Positions 53,701 through 64,000 of a DNA stretch of 64,000 nucleotides are shown one piece after another. Source of the stretch: Chlorella sorokiniana (lineage: Eukaryota; Chlorophyta; Trebouxiophyceae; Chlorellales; Chlorellaceae). The notes under the pieces are model-generated. The model had not been told where the DNA came from and did no database searches. It saw only the letters and a program-made list of their open reading frames with translations. The stretch spans positions 3,534,001 to 3,598,000 of the forward strand of contig CP084611.1 of the NCBI GenBank assembly GCA_025917655.1. Direction: 5' to 3'. Position 1 is the first letter of the stretch; each line of letters opens with the position of its first letter. The translations under genes were made by a program, and so were the position numbers.

Positions 53701-56700
53701 TCACCCGTGTCCGGCAGCACAACCAGGATGATCTGTGCGGGGCGGCCAAAGGCCTGGCGTGCAGCGTCAGCGGCGCGCCGCATCGTCTCCGCGGGGGCGC
53801 CCCGCGCGGCGCCATGATGCATGGCGGCAGCGGGGTGGTGGGGGTCTTCACGCCGCACGCGTTGAGCATGTCGATGAATTCCTGCTGGGGGGGGATGGGC
53901 TGCTGTGCTGGGCATGCTGTGCTTCAGAGAGGTGAGGCGGCGCTGTTCACCTCAGGCTGTGAGCCACACTCGTTGGCATGGTAGAAAGGCACCACACATT
54001 TGGGCATGCGCCCGCTGCCGTGGGCGTTTAAGCCCTCCTGCCTCCGTTCTCTCCCCGTTCTCTCCCCAGCCCCATCACCCTCCACCCCGCTGCCCCCGTG
54101 CCTTGATGAAGGAGGGCCCTCGGTCGGCCTGCATGCGGGTGAGGTCTGCCTCGGCGAAGCGCGGGTTGGCGAAGCAGGCCACTCCCCACGAGGCCAGCTG
54201 GCTGCCGGTGAGGAACTTCACATCGCGCAGGTTCCACGCGCCAAAGCCCTGCCACACAACGTTGAGGACAGAGCGGTTCGAGCACGTGGGACAGGGAGCA
54301 AGAAGAAGGCCCGATCATCAAGCGCACAGACAGGGACAGAGCCCGCCTCCAATCACATCAGCAGCAGAACCCCCTCCTTGCCTTTGGGTCGTAGTTGGCG
54401 GGCGAGCCGTAGGACAGACGGGGTTCTGCAGCACCCGCGCCGCCACCTCCATCTGGCGCCCATCCACACGCATCTGGAAGCCTTTCATGTTTGGGTCGCC
54501 CGCAAAAGAGGCCTGGAGGTGCAGGATGCGGGGCAGGATCAGGTTGACTCGGGGACGCTCTCTGCAGGATGCACCAGATGAGGCAGCTGCCAGTAGTGCA
54601 GAGCCTGTGCTGTCCGCTGATTGCCCCCCACCTTCTGCGACATCACTGTGTCGATCCAGCGCGATTTGTCGTCGGGTCTCTGCACAGAGCGGAGAGGGCA
54701 GAGTGGCGCTGAATGCAACAGAGCAGTGGCTGAATGCAACAGAGCAGTGGCACGGCGGCCCCTGAGAGCAAGCCAGCCCCTGAGCCACCCCACCTGCGCG
54801 GCCGTCTTGATCATCTCGGCTGTTTGCAGCTCAGTGAGCTTTGAGCGGCGCTGCACAGCAGGGTATAGAGAGGTGCAGTGAGAAGGACGGGGCTGCGTCC
54901 TTACCTACTGGAAGAACTGCACCAGCCAGCTCTCCGGCCCTCACCTGGCCTTCCGCAATGGTGCAAAGCTCCGGGGGCAGAATGACCTTGCCGTTGCCCA
55001 CGGCGACGCAGGGCAGGTGGCGGTTGGTGAGGCGGATGCTGTATTGCTGCAAAACATTGGGCGACAGGTTGTTCACATCTGCAGCGCAGGCGTTTGGCTT
55101 GTCACAGCGGAGCTCCCTCCCAGCCACCCACCCACCAGCTGGAAGTACTCGGCCACCGTCATCTCCCGCCCCGCAGCCTCGTTCATGAACTTCTCCTGCA
55201 GTGCCAGCGACAGATGGAGCTGTGTGCTGCCTTTTCATGCATGAGTGGTGGCATGCAAGCCACCGCAGTCGAACCCAGCCAGCCCTGGCTTGCGCAGGCA
55301 TGCAGAGCTGGCTGGCAGCGCGCACCTCAAATGGCGAGCCGCGGCACACAGAGCGAATGGCCTTCTTGAACTGGTTGTGCTTGGCCTTGACCTGTTCGAG
55401 AGGAGGCTGTGGTCAGCGCGGCCATCTTGCAAAACGGACAGCATGCGTCGGGGTGCAGCATGCACACCACGAGCGCCCCTTCCTCGCCGCCGCACCTTGA
55501 CGCCCTTGAGGGCGCGGGAGAGGATGCGGACTTGCACCGGGTCAGGCCGCGCCCCTGCACATCGCCAATCTTCTCGTACCTGCAGGCCACAGGCAACGAG
55601 TGCATGTGTGTGTGTGTCGGGGTGGTGTGGTGTGTGTGTGTGTGTGTGTTTGGGGGGGGCAGAGATTGCTGCGATTGAGGTGAGATGGCTCAACAGGCGC
55701 TGGAGCTACGGCGACTTTGATCAGCAGCAAAGCGGGCTGCGGCGGCGGGCCCCACATGAAGTCTGTGAGGTCCCCGGCCTCCAGCATGGCGGTGGCGGCC
55801 ATGTCCACGTTGAGGGCCAGCCCCGACTACGAGGCGGAGGTGCAGGCAAGGCATGCTGGGTGCCCTGGCAGGACTGCGGCAAGGCGTCTCGGCCAGAACT
55901 TTCGGGGCCCCACAAAATGTGCAGCCGTGTCGCACTGCTAGTGCTTCGCTTCATCCTTGCACTCAGCGCAGCTCACCTGGCAGGGTTGCAGGCTCTGCTG
56001 GTAGCCCAGCCACACCTCGGCGCCGCCGCCAATGGAGCGCACCTGCACCCGTGCAAACGCATCCACTCTCGAGGCCCAACCCCACTGGCCTGCCTTACTG
56101 GCGTGGAAGCAGGGGGCAGCATGCGTCCAGGCTGCTGGCAGGCAGCGCCCACGTTTTGGTCGTGGTAGAAGAAGGCGCGCCCCACGGGCAGGCAGTCCTT
56201 GTTGTACGAGGCGCGGTGCTTGAGCACAACGTCCAGGGCCTGCAGGGGGTCACAGAGAGAGAGAGTGTGTGTGTGTGTGTGTTGGGGCTGGTGGGGAGGC
56301 TGTTATCAGGCTGCAAGGAGGCAGAGGGGCGATAAGCGGCGGTGCAATGCTGGCTTGCCCCTCACCTGTATGGCGTGGTAGGCCAGCTCCTCATCCTGGC
56401 CCTTCTGCGGGGCGCTTGCAGGGGGACAACGACAGGGGAGGCACTGACTGGGGCGTCAGATGAAAGGGGCTGCCTTGAGGAGTTGCACTCGGTGCGGGGC
56501 AGCGCGGCTGCCCACCCACCATGAACGCCTGCAGCGAGGCGATGGGGATGATGTCCACGCGACGGATGACCACAGACAAGCGACGGGGCGGGCATCCCCC
56601 TCCAGCTCCACGGCAACCTGCAGGGTGGGGGTGGGGGGTGGGGGGGGCTGAGGGGAAAGCGGCCATGGGGGTGCACAGATCACCGGCAGGCCAGCCAGGT

Positions 56701-58133
56701 GCAAGGCAGCAAAATGCAAGCTCAGAGACGGACAAGAAAGAAAGCCCCCTCCACCACGCTTGCCTCCTGCGTCAGCTCGTCGCCGGGCACCAGCTCTGTG
56801 AATGGGGCATACATGTTCTTGCGCCCATCAAACGCCCAGTAACCTGCAGAGGTGTGGTATGTGGGGCGTCAGTGGGGTAGTAGGGGCGCAGGCAGCAGGG
56901 CGCAAGGGAGTCACGACCTGGTGAAACTAAGAAGGCACCCCTGTTCAGAAATCGAACAGTAGAAGGGTGGTGTCGACTGCCCACCTGCTGGCCACTGGCG
57001 GTCGGCTGCCACCTGCGCCATGGCGGCCCTGCGCTCAGGTGGACGGGGCGAGGGCGTTCCTTGAGCGCGGCCGAACCCCAGCTGGTGAGATGGAGTGTGG
57101 CATGCGTATCATTGGCTAATGCGTAGCCTCTGGCACCCCCTTGACCCCCTTACCCCTGCAGCCACCTCCCCACCTGCAGATCTCCGCGGGCAGCGGGCGC
57201 TGGGCAGCAGGGCCCCGAGGCTCTGGCGGCTGCTCGGGCGCGTCAGGCCTGCGTGCGCCCCGCACCTCGACGTCGTAGTGGTAGGCCTCGGTCAGGGAGC
57301 AGTCCACCTGTGTGTGTAGTTGTGCGTGTGTGCGTGTGTGTGTGTGTTTGATGGGAGGGGAGACACCCCGCGGGGACTGCAGGGCCACACGTGCAGGTGC
57401 GGGCCGCCGCCGCTGAGCGTCAGCCAGCCTGCCGGCCCTCCAGCCCTGCAGCCGCCCAGCCGCTCGCTTGCCTTGAACCAGTTGGCCTTGACGCGGATGG
57501 TGCGGCCCCCGCGGCCGAAGCTGGGCCGCACGGCGCGGACAGGAGTGTATGCAAGCTCCAGGGGACGCGCCGCCAGTTCCTCGGGGGATGCAGATGCGGG
57601 CGGGGCGCGCTGGGGGCGGGTGCGCCGGGGATGCTGGGAGGAGGGGCCGAGGGGCCAGCCTGCTGGCAGGGGAGGAGCAGGCAAGAGAGCTGTGCAGGGG
57701 CACAAAGGGGGCGCTTGCCTGCAGCATGCACGCCCTCAGGAGTTGCCGACCGCGGCGAGTGGCCAGCTCACCGGAGCGGAGGGAGCTGGGCCGCCATAGC
57801 CGCCGCCGCGGCCCTCGTACCCGCCACCTCTGCCTGCGGCGCCGGGTCCGCCTCCCATGGGTGGGCGGTACTCGCCACGGCCGCCACGCCCCCTCCGTAC
57901 CCACCAGCACCTCTGCCCCCGCCTCCACCATACTGGCCCTGTGGCTGCCCACGGCCGCCGCCGTAGCCGCCAGGCTGGCCACCAGGGGCCGCGTAGCCTT
58001 GGGGCCCTCCCACCGCCGCGCGGGGGCCAGGAGGCTGTGCAGCAGGGGCTCTCTGAGCCTGGGGCGGGCTGGGACCAAGCCCAGGAATGTCAGGCTGAGG
58101 CTCAGGCCCACCTCCCTTCTTCTTGCGCACCAT
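50710..58133 (-). CDS. AGO: Argonaute (AGO clade), slicer residues intact
   Basis: Argonaute loads small RNAs and silences complementary targets. ATG 58133 (MVRKKKGGGPEPQPDI) opens a Gly/Pro/Gln-rich head with GGYGGG-type repeats. The N domain has ELAYTPVRAVRPSFGRGG, ALDVVLKHRASYNKDCLPVG with RAFFYH, and MAATAMLEAGDLTDF. The PAZ region (54.8-55.5 kb) has KHNQFKKAIRSVC, VLQQYSIRLTNRHLPCVAVG and VILPPELCTIAEGQ. MID includes ETMRRAADAARQAFGRPAQI with LVVLPDTGEG and CVVAKKAGI. PIWI has NAKLDGCNVRLAETIG, ADVTHPVGGEEMPSIA, VSMQTGRQEIIVDL, HLIFFRDGVSEGQFKEVYY, GTVVDTAICHPFEFDFYLNS, GTSRATKYHVLVDENKFSAD and CRCTRSISVVPPAQYAHLAA. The D-E-D-H tetrad is present. The last exon is only 15 bases (50710-50724, MFYV-stop), phase-matched after NKA. 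There are more than 20 introns, three with CA repeats before the acceptor. Confidence 0.96.
54708..54749. repeat. Tandem 21-bp duplication in an Argonaute intron
   Basis: A 21-base unit (54708-54728) is repeated exactly at 54729-54749 in an intron of the PAZ/L2 region. Confidence 0.85.
55605..55650. repeat. Compound (GT)n, i.e. sense-strand (CA)n, before an Argonaute acceptor
   Basis: On the coding strand this CA-rich run precedes the CCTGCAG acceptor of the exon starting YEKIGDVQ. Confidence 0.85.
56253..56282. repeat. (GA)n(GT)n, i.e. sense (CA)n(CT)n, before an Argonaute acceptor
   Basis: On the coding strand a CA run passes into a CT run and ends at the CCCCTGCAG acceptor of the exon starting ALDVVLKH. 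Confidence 0.85.
57309..57349. repeat. Interrupted (GT)n, i.e. sense (CA)n, before an Argonaute acceptor
   Basis: On the coding strand the CA-rich run ends in CTACACACAG, the acceptor of the exon starting VDCSLTEAYHYDVEV. Confidence 0.85.
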
Positions 58134-58275
58134 CACGTCTGCGGGCCGCGAAAATCTTGGAACGGCACGTTAAGCCATATGCGTGACAAATCAGGGCCCA
58201 GCGCGGGCGAGCGCCGGCGAGCAGCGGACTCACCTGTCACGAAACCCTACGCCTCACCTCTTTGACAGGCTCGTG

Positions 58276-58280
58276 TTACA
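58276..58280 (-). terminator. TGTAA polyadenylation signal for eIF3g
   Basis: A minus-strand TGTAA lies between the eIF3g stop and the Argonaute start, in a short tandem minus-strand spacer of about 300 bases. Confidence 0.45.
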
Positions 58281-58434
58281 GATGGCGGCAGCTGTGTGCC
58301 TGAACGCGATGTGCAGCGTGCTATAAAGACCTGTGTAGAGTCCTATATGCAGAGCGGCTACTGCAAGTACAGCACTACGGCCAAGATTCAGCGCTGACAC
58401 GGCTGCGCCAACCAAAAGCAACTTCCTTAAGAGC

Positions 58435-59973
58435 TTACACAGACCCCAGCAAGGAGCGCAGAGCAACAAAGTGAAAGCAAGGAACACAGAATGCGGGTGC
58501 GCCGAGCGGGGCAGCATCAGGCCGCTGCGCGTGCGGCTCTGAGCGACCGCCGCCGCTGGACCAGGGCCGCCAGGGTGCATGCCGACTACTGGCGCTCGGG
58601 GCGGGCGCGGCCATGGACACCGACAGGATGAGGTTGTCGTAGCCGAAGCCGTCGAGCTTGGAGATCGCGCGCAGCGCGTCCTCGCGGTGGATGAAGTTGA
58701 TGAAGGCAAAGCCGCGCGACTCGCCTGCGCCAGGGAGGGTAGCGGGAAGGTGGGAGGGGGTTTCAGGTGGTGGCGTGTGGCAGGGGCAGGACACAGGTAG
58801 CAGGCGGCACCCGGGCGCGTGTGGCTAGCGCGCGATGTCATGCTGGGCGCAAGCTGGCTTTGCTGGCGCCCACCCAGCCCAGCGCTGCCACTGCCTGGCG
58901 GAGCGTCAGCGGCAGATCCCCCTGCCCCCATCCTCACCCGTCTCGCGGTCCTTGGCCACAAAGATGCGCTGGATGGGTCCAAAGGGCCCAAACAGCTCCG
59001 CCAGATCGTCCTCCGTCACATCCTCGCTCAGGTTGGACACCCGCACGCTGTTCTCGTCCCGCCGCTTGGACATGACCTCGCCGCCGCCGCCCTCGCCGCC
59101 CAGGCGCGAGCGCAGGCTGGGCGGCACCCAGCCGCCCGGCTTGCCGGAGCCCGCCGTGGGCAGGCCGCCGCCGGAGGGGCCGTCCTGCAGCAGAACAAGC
59201 GTGCCAATGAGAGCTGGGGCCGTGAGCTGCTGGCTCGGTCGGCCACCCAAGGAGCGAACAGCAAAGGGCACACAAGGAGCGCGATGCATCCGTTGCTACG
59301 CCTGCCCAGCACCGCTGATGCTGCGGACCGCACCTCGTCGGGTGGCCGCTCCGGCGCGGCGATCAGGCCCTTGGCTGCCAGCAGCTGGCGCTCCATGCGC
59401 TTCTTGTACAGCATGTCGCGCAGGGAGCCCACAATGGCGCTCTTGTCGCTGCCAGCCATGGCCGTCTGGAAGTCGGCCGCCTTGCTCTTCTCCTCCTGCG
59501 TCTGCTTCTGGCGCTGGATGCGCTCCAGCGGCACCTCGTCGGGCGTCTGCGACATCACGCTGTCCGTCGCGCGCTCCGTGGCCGCCTCGCCAAACTTCCT
59601 CCAGTTGGCGCGCCGCTCTTGCGCCACCTGCGGTTGAGCAGCGCGACGAGCCGGCGGGTGGTTTGCCTGGAACTTGGGCAGCACCTGGTCGCGCTGTTGT
59701 GCATGCCCACACCAACAGCTCCTACCAGCTCAAGCCACAAGCGAGGCAGCGAGCAGGCCCTGCCAGCGCCGCCGCCACGGCTCGCACCTTGTAAACCTTC
59801 TTCTCAATCTTCACCACCCGCGTCTTGGTGGTCTTCTTCATCACCTCGCCCTTGTCGTTGCGGTAATACTCAACCTTGGTCACTATCCCCTTGGCGTCTG
59901 GGCCCGTGGATGTGCTCGGCGGCAGTTCCTCCTCCTCCTCAAGGAGGTCGCCCCACTTAGATGCCGACACCAT
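58435..59973 (-). CDS. EIF3G: Translation initiation factor eIF3 subunit G
   Basis: eIF3g is an RRM-bearing subunit of eIF3, needed for scanning and 40S recruitment. ATG 59973 starts MVSASKWGDLLEEEEELPPS. It continues GIVTKVEYYRNDKGEVMKKT with TRVVKIEKKVYK, the eIF3g N-domain that meets eIF3i. Then come VAQERRANWRKFGEAA, DSVMSQTPDEVPLERIQRQK and a Gly/Ser linker (GGWVPPSLRSRLGGEGG). The RRM is SVRVSNLSEDVTEDDLAELF with GPFGPIQRIFVAKDRETGE (RNP2) and ESRGFAFINFIHREDALRAI (RNP1) with LDGFGYDNLILSVS. As read, the frame runs to a stop at 58435. If one C is missing from the C run after MAAP, the protein would end about 50 residues earlier with TAG at 58586-58588, closer to the usual eIF3g end right after the RRM. 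Confidence 0.95.
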
Positions 59974-60313
59974 CGCTGTTGGTCGCCGCCCTCCCAAGCT
60001 AGCACCAGATGCAAAGCTGCAACACTTGATGCGAGGCGCAAGGGCCTGGCGGGGCAGTCGGGCTGACAGGAAGGTTATGTAGGCGAATACAATAATGAAC
60101 CCACAGCAAACAGCATCGGATGCACGGCGCACAAGCCAGCATGAGCTTGTACCGCACAGGCCAGATGGTACACGACACAGGCCTTTACGGTGAGGTTTTA
60201 AGCCGTGGGAAATCGATTTATGTGTTCTATCGTAGTTGATATATCCTCAGGTCACCATCACCACGTCAACTAGACAAAATGCCAGCCATTGATCAAGAGG
60301 AAGCTCAGTCCCA
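59974..60313. promoter_or_regulatory. Divergent promoter, eIF3g / CSB
   Basis: These 340 bases lie between outward-facing ATGs. The CSB-proximal part (60.18-60.26 kb) is AT-rich. No TATA box is assigned with confidence. Confidence 0.5.
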
Positions 60314-63300
60314 ATGAGCCAGGAGCTCGAGCAAATTGGCGTCCGGGGTGTGGATGCCGGGGCCATTGAGGCCGAGGTGCTGGCACAGGTGAGTGCTCGC
60401 TTGGTGTTGTCGCTACCGTCTGGCTGCCCCGCAAGAAAACTTCGAGCTGCATTTGGACACGGTTGCGAAGGCTGGATGACGCCATGCCCGCTTGCCGTAA
60501 GTGCAGGCCCAAGCAGCCGGCGCAGCGCCGGCGCCGGAACCCAGCGGACAGGACCCCCAGCCCTGCAGCAGCAGCTGCATGCTGTGCAACGAGAGCTACG
60601 CACTGTGGCAGCGGCAGTAGAGGGTTACCAGCAGCAGCAGCAGCAGCAGCAGCAGCCAGATGCAGCGGAGGTGCAGGAGCAGCCTGGCGGCGGCACGTCC
60701 AAGTCCAGACCATCGCCGGCCGCGACACCTGCGTCCTCCCTGCAGCAGGCAGTCATGCAGCAGCGCCTCACGGACCTGCAGGCGCGCAAGCAGCAGCTGG
60801 AACAGTCGCTGGCCGAGGTCGGGGTTGCGCCGGCAGCGGACACGGAAGCGCCCAGCGCTGGCGCGCAACCGGCCGGCCAGCCGCCTGGGCCGCCGCAGCG
60901 CCGGCAGGGCCCGCGCTGCCCAGCCGCGGCGCGGGCAGCAGCAAAGGCAGCAGGGGCAGGCAGAAGGCGCAGCTTGACCTGGCAGAGGCGGACGTGTTTG
61001 AAGGGGTGGATGCGGCGGCTGGCGGCGGCGGCGGCGCGGCTGGCGGGCTGGTGGAGACGGAGCGCGACCGCCTCATCCGGCTGGGAATCCTGACCCCCTT
61101 TGACCGTCTGGACGGCTTCGAGCGCAGGATACAGCGTGGCCCTCGCGCCCGTGAGGGGGGCCGGCAACAGCCGGCGGCAGCCTCCACCACCGCCGCGGCA
61201 CCCGTGCACGACAGCATTCGGCGGGTGGGGAGGCTGTGCGCGCTGCGCGGGCCGCACGCCCCACCTCCATCCTGATGGACCCCGCTGACCTGCCCCGCCC
61301 AAACAGGCCAACCAGGTGTGTGGCAGGGGGCGGAGGGGAGGTTGCACAGTGGTCGCGGTGGTGGGTTCAGCGACGTGTGGGTGGGTGGGGCCAAAGCGCA
61401 CGGGAGCTGTGCAGGTGTGTAGACGCGCAAGCGGTGTGCTTCGCGCTGCCTTTGCCTGCCTCCCTTCCCGCCATCAGCGGGTGGCCTGCCTGCGGGGCAG
61501 CTGCGTCACCCCGCCTGCGTCCCCGCTTGCAGGCGCATCGACGAGGGTTTCTGGCGCCAGTCCGCCTCTGGCCGCATCACCCCCGCCAAGAAGAAGCGGC
61601 GGCGCACGCTGGCGCCCGCCAAGCGCCCGCGCCTGAAAACGGCGCGGCGGCGGCTTGGACGGGGCGGAGGGGGAGGAGGAGGAGGAGGAGGAGGAGGAGG
61701 TGTATGGCGCGTCCGACGTGTCCTCAGCGAGCGGCGGCAGCGAGGCGGGGGCGGGCGATGCGGCGCCCGGGTCCGGCGAGGACCTCGGGGGAGTTTGACG
61801 ACGCTAACGAGGAGGTGTATGAGGAGCGGCGCGCAGCGTTCCTGCGCCGGCGCGGCAAGCAGGCCACGCGTACCGCGCAGCGTCGCCTGCGCAAGGCGCG
61901 GGCCAGCGGCGGCCCGGCTGCGCTGGAGGCCGGCGAGGGCGGCGGCTCGCTGGAGGACAGCGACGCCTCGGGGCGCTCTGGCGGCGAGGATGCTGCTGTT
62001 AATGACGATGAGGAGGAGGAGGAGGAGGACGTTGTGTTTGAGGGCGGCTACCGCCTGCCCGCCGACCTGTACGACCGCCTCTTTGACTACCAGCGCACCG
62101 CGGTCAAGTGGATGTGGGAGCTGCACACGCAGCGCGCGGGCGGCATCATCGGCGACGAGATGGGTCTTGGGAAGACAATACAAGTGGGTTAAGGGGGTGG
62201 GGGGGACTGTTGCTTGAGCCATCGGCCTTGATGAGCGAGTGTTGCAGCACAGTAAGCCAGCACTGCTGGTAGAGCAGCTGGCACCCCTAATGTGCCCCCC
62301 TTTACACACACACAAATGTGCCCCCCTTATGCGCCAGGTCATCGCCTTCCTGGCCGGCCTGCACCACAGCGGCCTCTTCCGCCCCTCCCTCATCGTCTGC
62401 CCCGCCACCGTGCTGCGCCAGTGGCTGCGCGAGCTGCGCGCCTGGTGGCCGCTCTTCCGCGTCGCGCTGCTGCACGACAGCGCGCGCAGCGGGGCGGGGG
62501 GTGCGCCCCGCGCCAGCGCCTCATACGAGATTGCGCAGGTGTGTCAGTGTTCGTTGGAGGCGGGGAGGGGATGAGGGCGGCGGGGATTGAAAGGTTGTCC
62601 GGAGGACGGCACACCCCATCACAAGCGCCATGGCCCCCTTGACCACCCTGCCGCCAACCCTCCCCGTCTTCCTGCCCCCCAGAGCGACAGCGGCGTGCTG
62701 CTGACCACGTACGAGACGATGCGGCTGCAGCGCGGGGACCTGCTGGGGGTGGAGTGGGGGTACGTGGTGCTGGATGAGGGGCACAAGATCAGGTGGGTAG
62801 GAGGGGGGGGGGGGGGTGCGTGCTTGGCATACACAGCATCCATGATACTGAGCCCAGCTGCTCTTACCAGCAGCGGCGCTTGCCCCCCACCTCCCCTTCC
62901 CTCCCCCTCTCCCCCAATACGCAGGAACCCTGATGCGGAGGTGACGCTGGCGGCCAAGCAGGTGCAGACGGTGCACCGCCTCATCATGTCGGGGTCGCCC
63001 ATTCAGAACAGGCTCACGGAGCTGTGGTGGGTGGGAAAAAAGGGGGCCCGTGTCAGGCATACGCCCATTCTTCAGTGTCCCTCCATCTATGTCGCCTCAT
63101 GCCGCCACCTGCTCCCCCCTCAGCGCCTGCCCTCTCAGCGCCCCCCCAAAAAGAACCTCCCCCACGCTGCCCTGCAGGTCCCTGTTCGACTTTGTGTTCC
63201 CGGGCAAGCTGGGCACGCTGCCCGTCTTCACCGCCCAGTTTGCGCTGCCCATCCAGATTGGCGGGTACGCCAACGCCTCCCCTCCAGGTCTCCACCGCCT

Positions 63301-64000
63301 ACCGCTGCGCCGTCATCCTGCGGGACCTCATCGCACCCTACCTGCTGCGCCGCCGCAAGGCCGACGTGCGGGCACAGCTGCCGCGCAAGACGGAGCAGGT
63401 GGGCAGGCCGCGGGGCTTCTTTGGGCAGGGTGCGCCGCATGTGCCCTCTTCCTTAGCCGCAGCGCCTGGCGGGCAGCTCGCTGCCGCCGTGACCGGAGCC
63501 CTCCCGCCTGCTTCCCCTTGCGCGCAGGTGCTGTTCTGCGGGCTGACTGTGGAGCAGCGGGACCTGTACCGCGGCTACCTGGGGTCCAAGGAGCTGCGGG
63601 AGATCTTCTCGGGGTCCCGCACCGCGCTGGCGGGCATCGACGTGCTGCGCAAGATCTGCAACCACCCAGATCTGCTGGAGCGGGCCAAGTGGGAGGCGGC
63701 GGAGGTGAGGCGGCGGGTGCAAGGCGGGCGGGTGCAGCCAGCAGCGCTCGCGGTGCTGCAGCGCTGGGCGCGTGCCCTCTGTGCAGCGCTCCTCCTGCCA
63801 TGCCCCGCGCCCGGCCTGCCAGCAACACCCGCCCGCTGCCCGGCCCTACCCACCCACTTCCTACCCCAGGACTACGGCAATCCCGAGCGCAGCGGCAAGC
63901 TGCAGGTGCTGGCCAAGGTGCTGCGCCACTGGAAGGAGCAGGGGCACAAGTGAGTCGGGGGGGAGGCTGATGGATGCTGCCAGGGGCGAGGGGCGTGGCT
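60314..64000 (+). CDS. ERCC6: CSB/ERCC6/RAD26-type SNF2 ATPase (3' part outside window)
   Basis: CSB couples stalled RNA polymerase II to nucleotide excision repair. ATG 60314 starts [20 protein letters not shown], like the leucine-latch N-terminus of CSB. Next are Gln-rich coiled coils ([39 protein letters not shown]), [20 protein letters not shown], and an [20 protein letters not shown] segment with a basic NLS and acidic stretches. The ATPase lobe begins [20 protein letters not shown], with Walker A in [20 protein letters not shown], then [32 protein letters not shown] and the DEGH box in [40 protein letters not shown] and [20 protein letters not shown], followed by [20 protein letters not shown], are CSB-specific. 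It ends in lobe 2 ([32 protein letters not shown]) at the window edge. Two one-base losses flank the acidic tract at 61.65-61.80 kb. Confidence 0.95.

Noticed and set aside
1-64000. Transposons, retroelements, virus-like insertions, CRISPR arrays, tRNA or rRNA genes
   Set aside because: No reverse transcriptase, integrase, transposase or capsid-type motif, no long terminal or inverted repeats, no regularly spaced repeats, and no tRNA B-box with cloverleaf context was seen by eye. A tRNAscan or repeat search could still find short ones.

Overview
The window reads as nuclear DNA of a unicellular green alga, most likely a trebouxiophyte (Chlorella/Coccomyxa-like). It is very GC-rich and has many short introns with GTGAGT/GTGGGT donors. 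TGTAA-type polyadenylation signals follow several stop codons. The gene set is that of a photosynthetic eukaryote: the thylakoid one-helix protein OHP2, plant-type ARID-HSP20, a PPR-SMR protein and an NFD4-like transporter. I recognise no bacterial operon, CRISPR array, rRNA or tRNA, and no transposon, retroelement or virus-like element.

I support 24 protein-coding genes. Left part (0-25.4 kb): photolyase/cryptochrome (-, cut by the left edge), TruB (-), CINP-like (+), RsfS/Iojap (-), BORCS5-like (+), coatomer gamma (-), methionyl-tRNA formyltransferase (+), PPR-SMR (-), serine racemase (+), NFD4-type transporter (-), OHP2 (+) and a PPP1R11/INH3-type PP1 inhibitor (-). Middle (25.8-36.8 kb): VPS53, a CHRD-domain secreted protein, an ARID-Tudor-HSP20 protein and ALG12, all on +. 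Right part (37-64 kb): VAMP7-like R-SNARE (-), isoaspartyl dipeptidase (+), MARCH-type RING-CH E3 (-), O-GlcNAc transferase (-), SnoaL/NTF2-like protein (+), Argonaute (-), eIF3g (-) and CSB/ERCC6 (+, cut by the right edge).

Themes: organelle translation (TruB, RsfS, FMT, PPR-SMR), membrane traffic (COPG, VPS53, VAMP7, BORCS5-like), glycosylation (ALG12, OGT), DNA repair (photolyase, CSB) and RNA silencing (Argonaute). From TruB to VPS53, twelve consecutive genes alternate strand perfectly. This gives divergent pairs with short shared promoters and convergent pairs whose stop codons can be as little as 26 bases apart.

Many exons change reading frame by one base in the middle of a conserved domain. 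Most of these shifts are in or beside G or C runs, and they occur in essential single-copy genes throughout. I read them as consensus sequencing errors, not as gene decay. Exon coordinates are exact only where I state them; gene ends are start and stop codons I located myself unless flagged.
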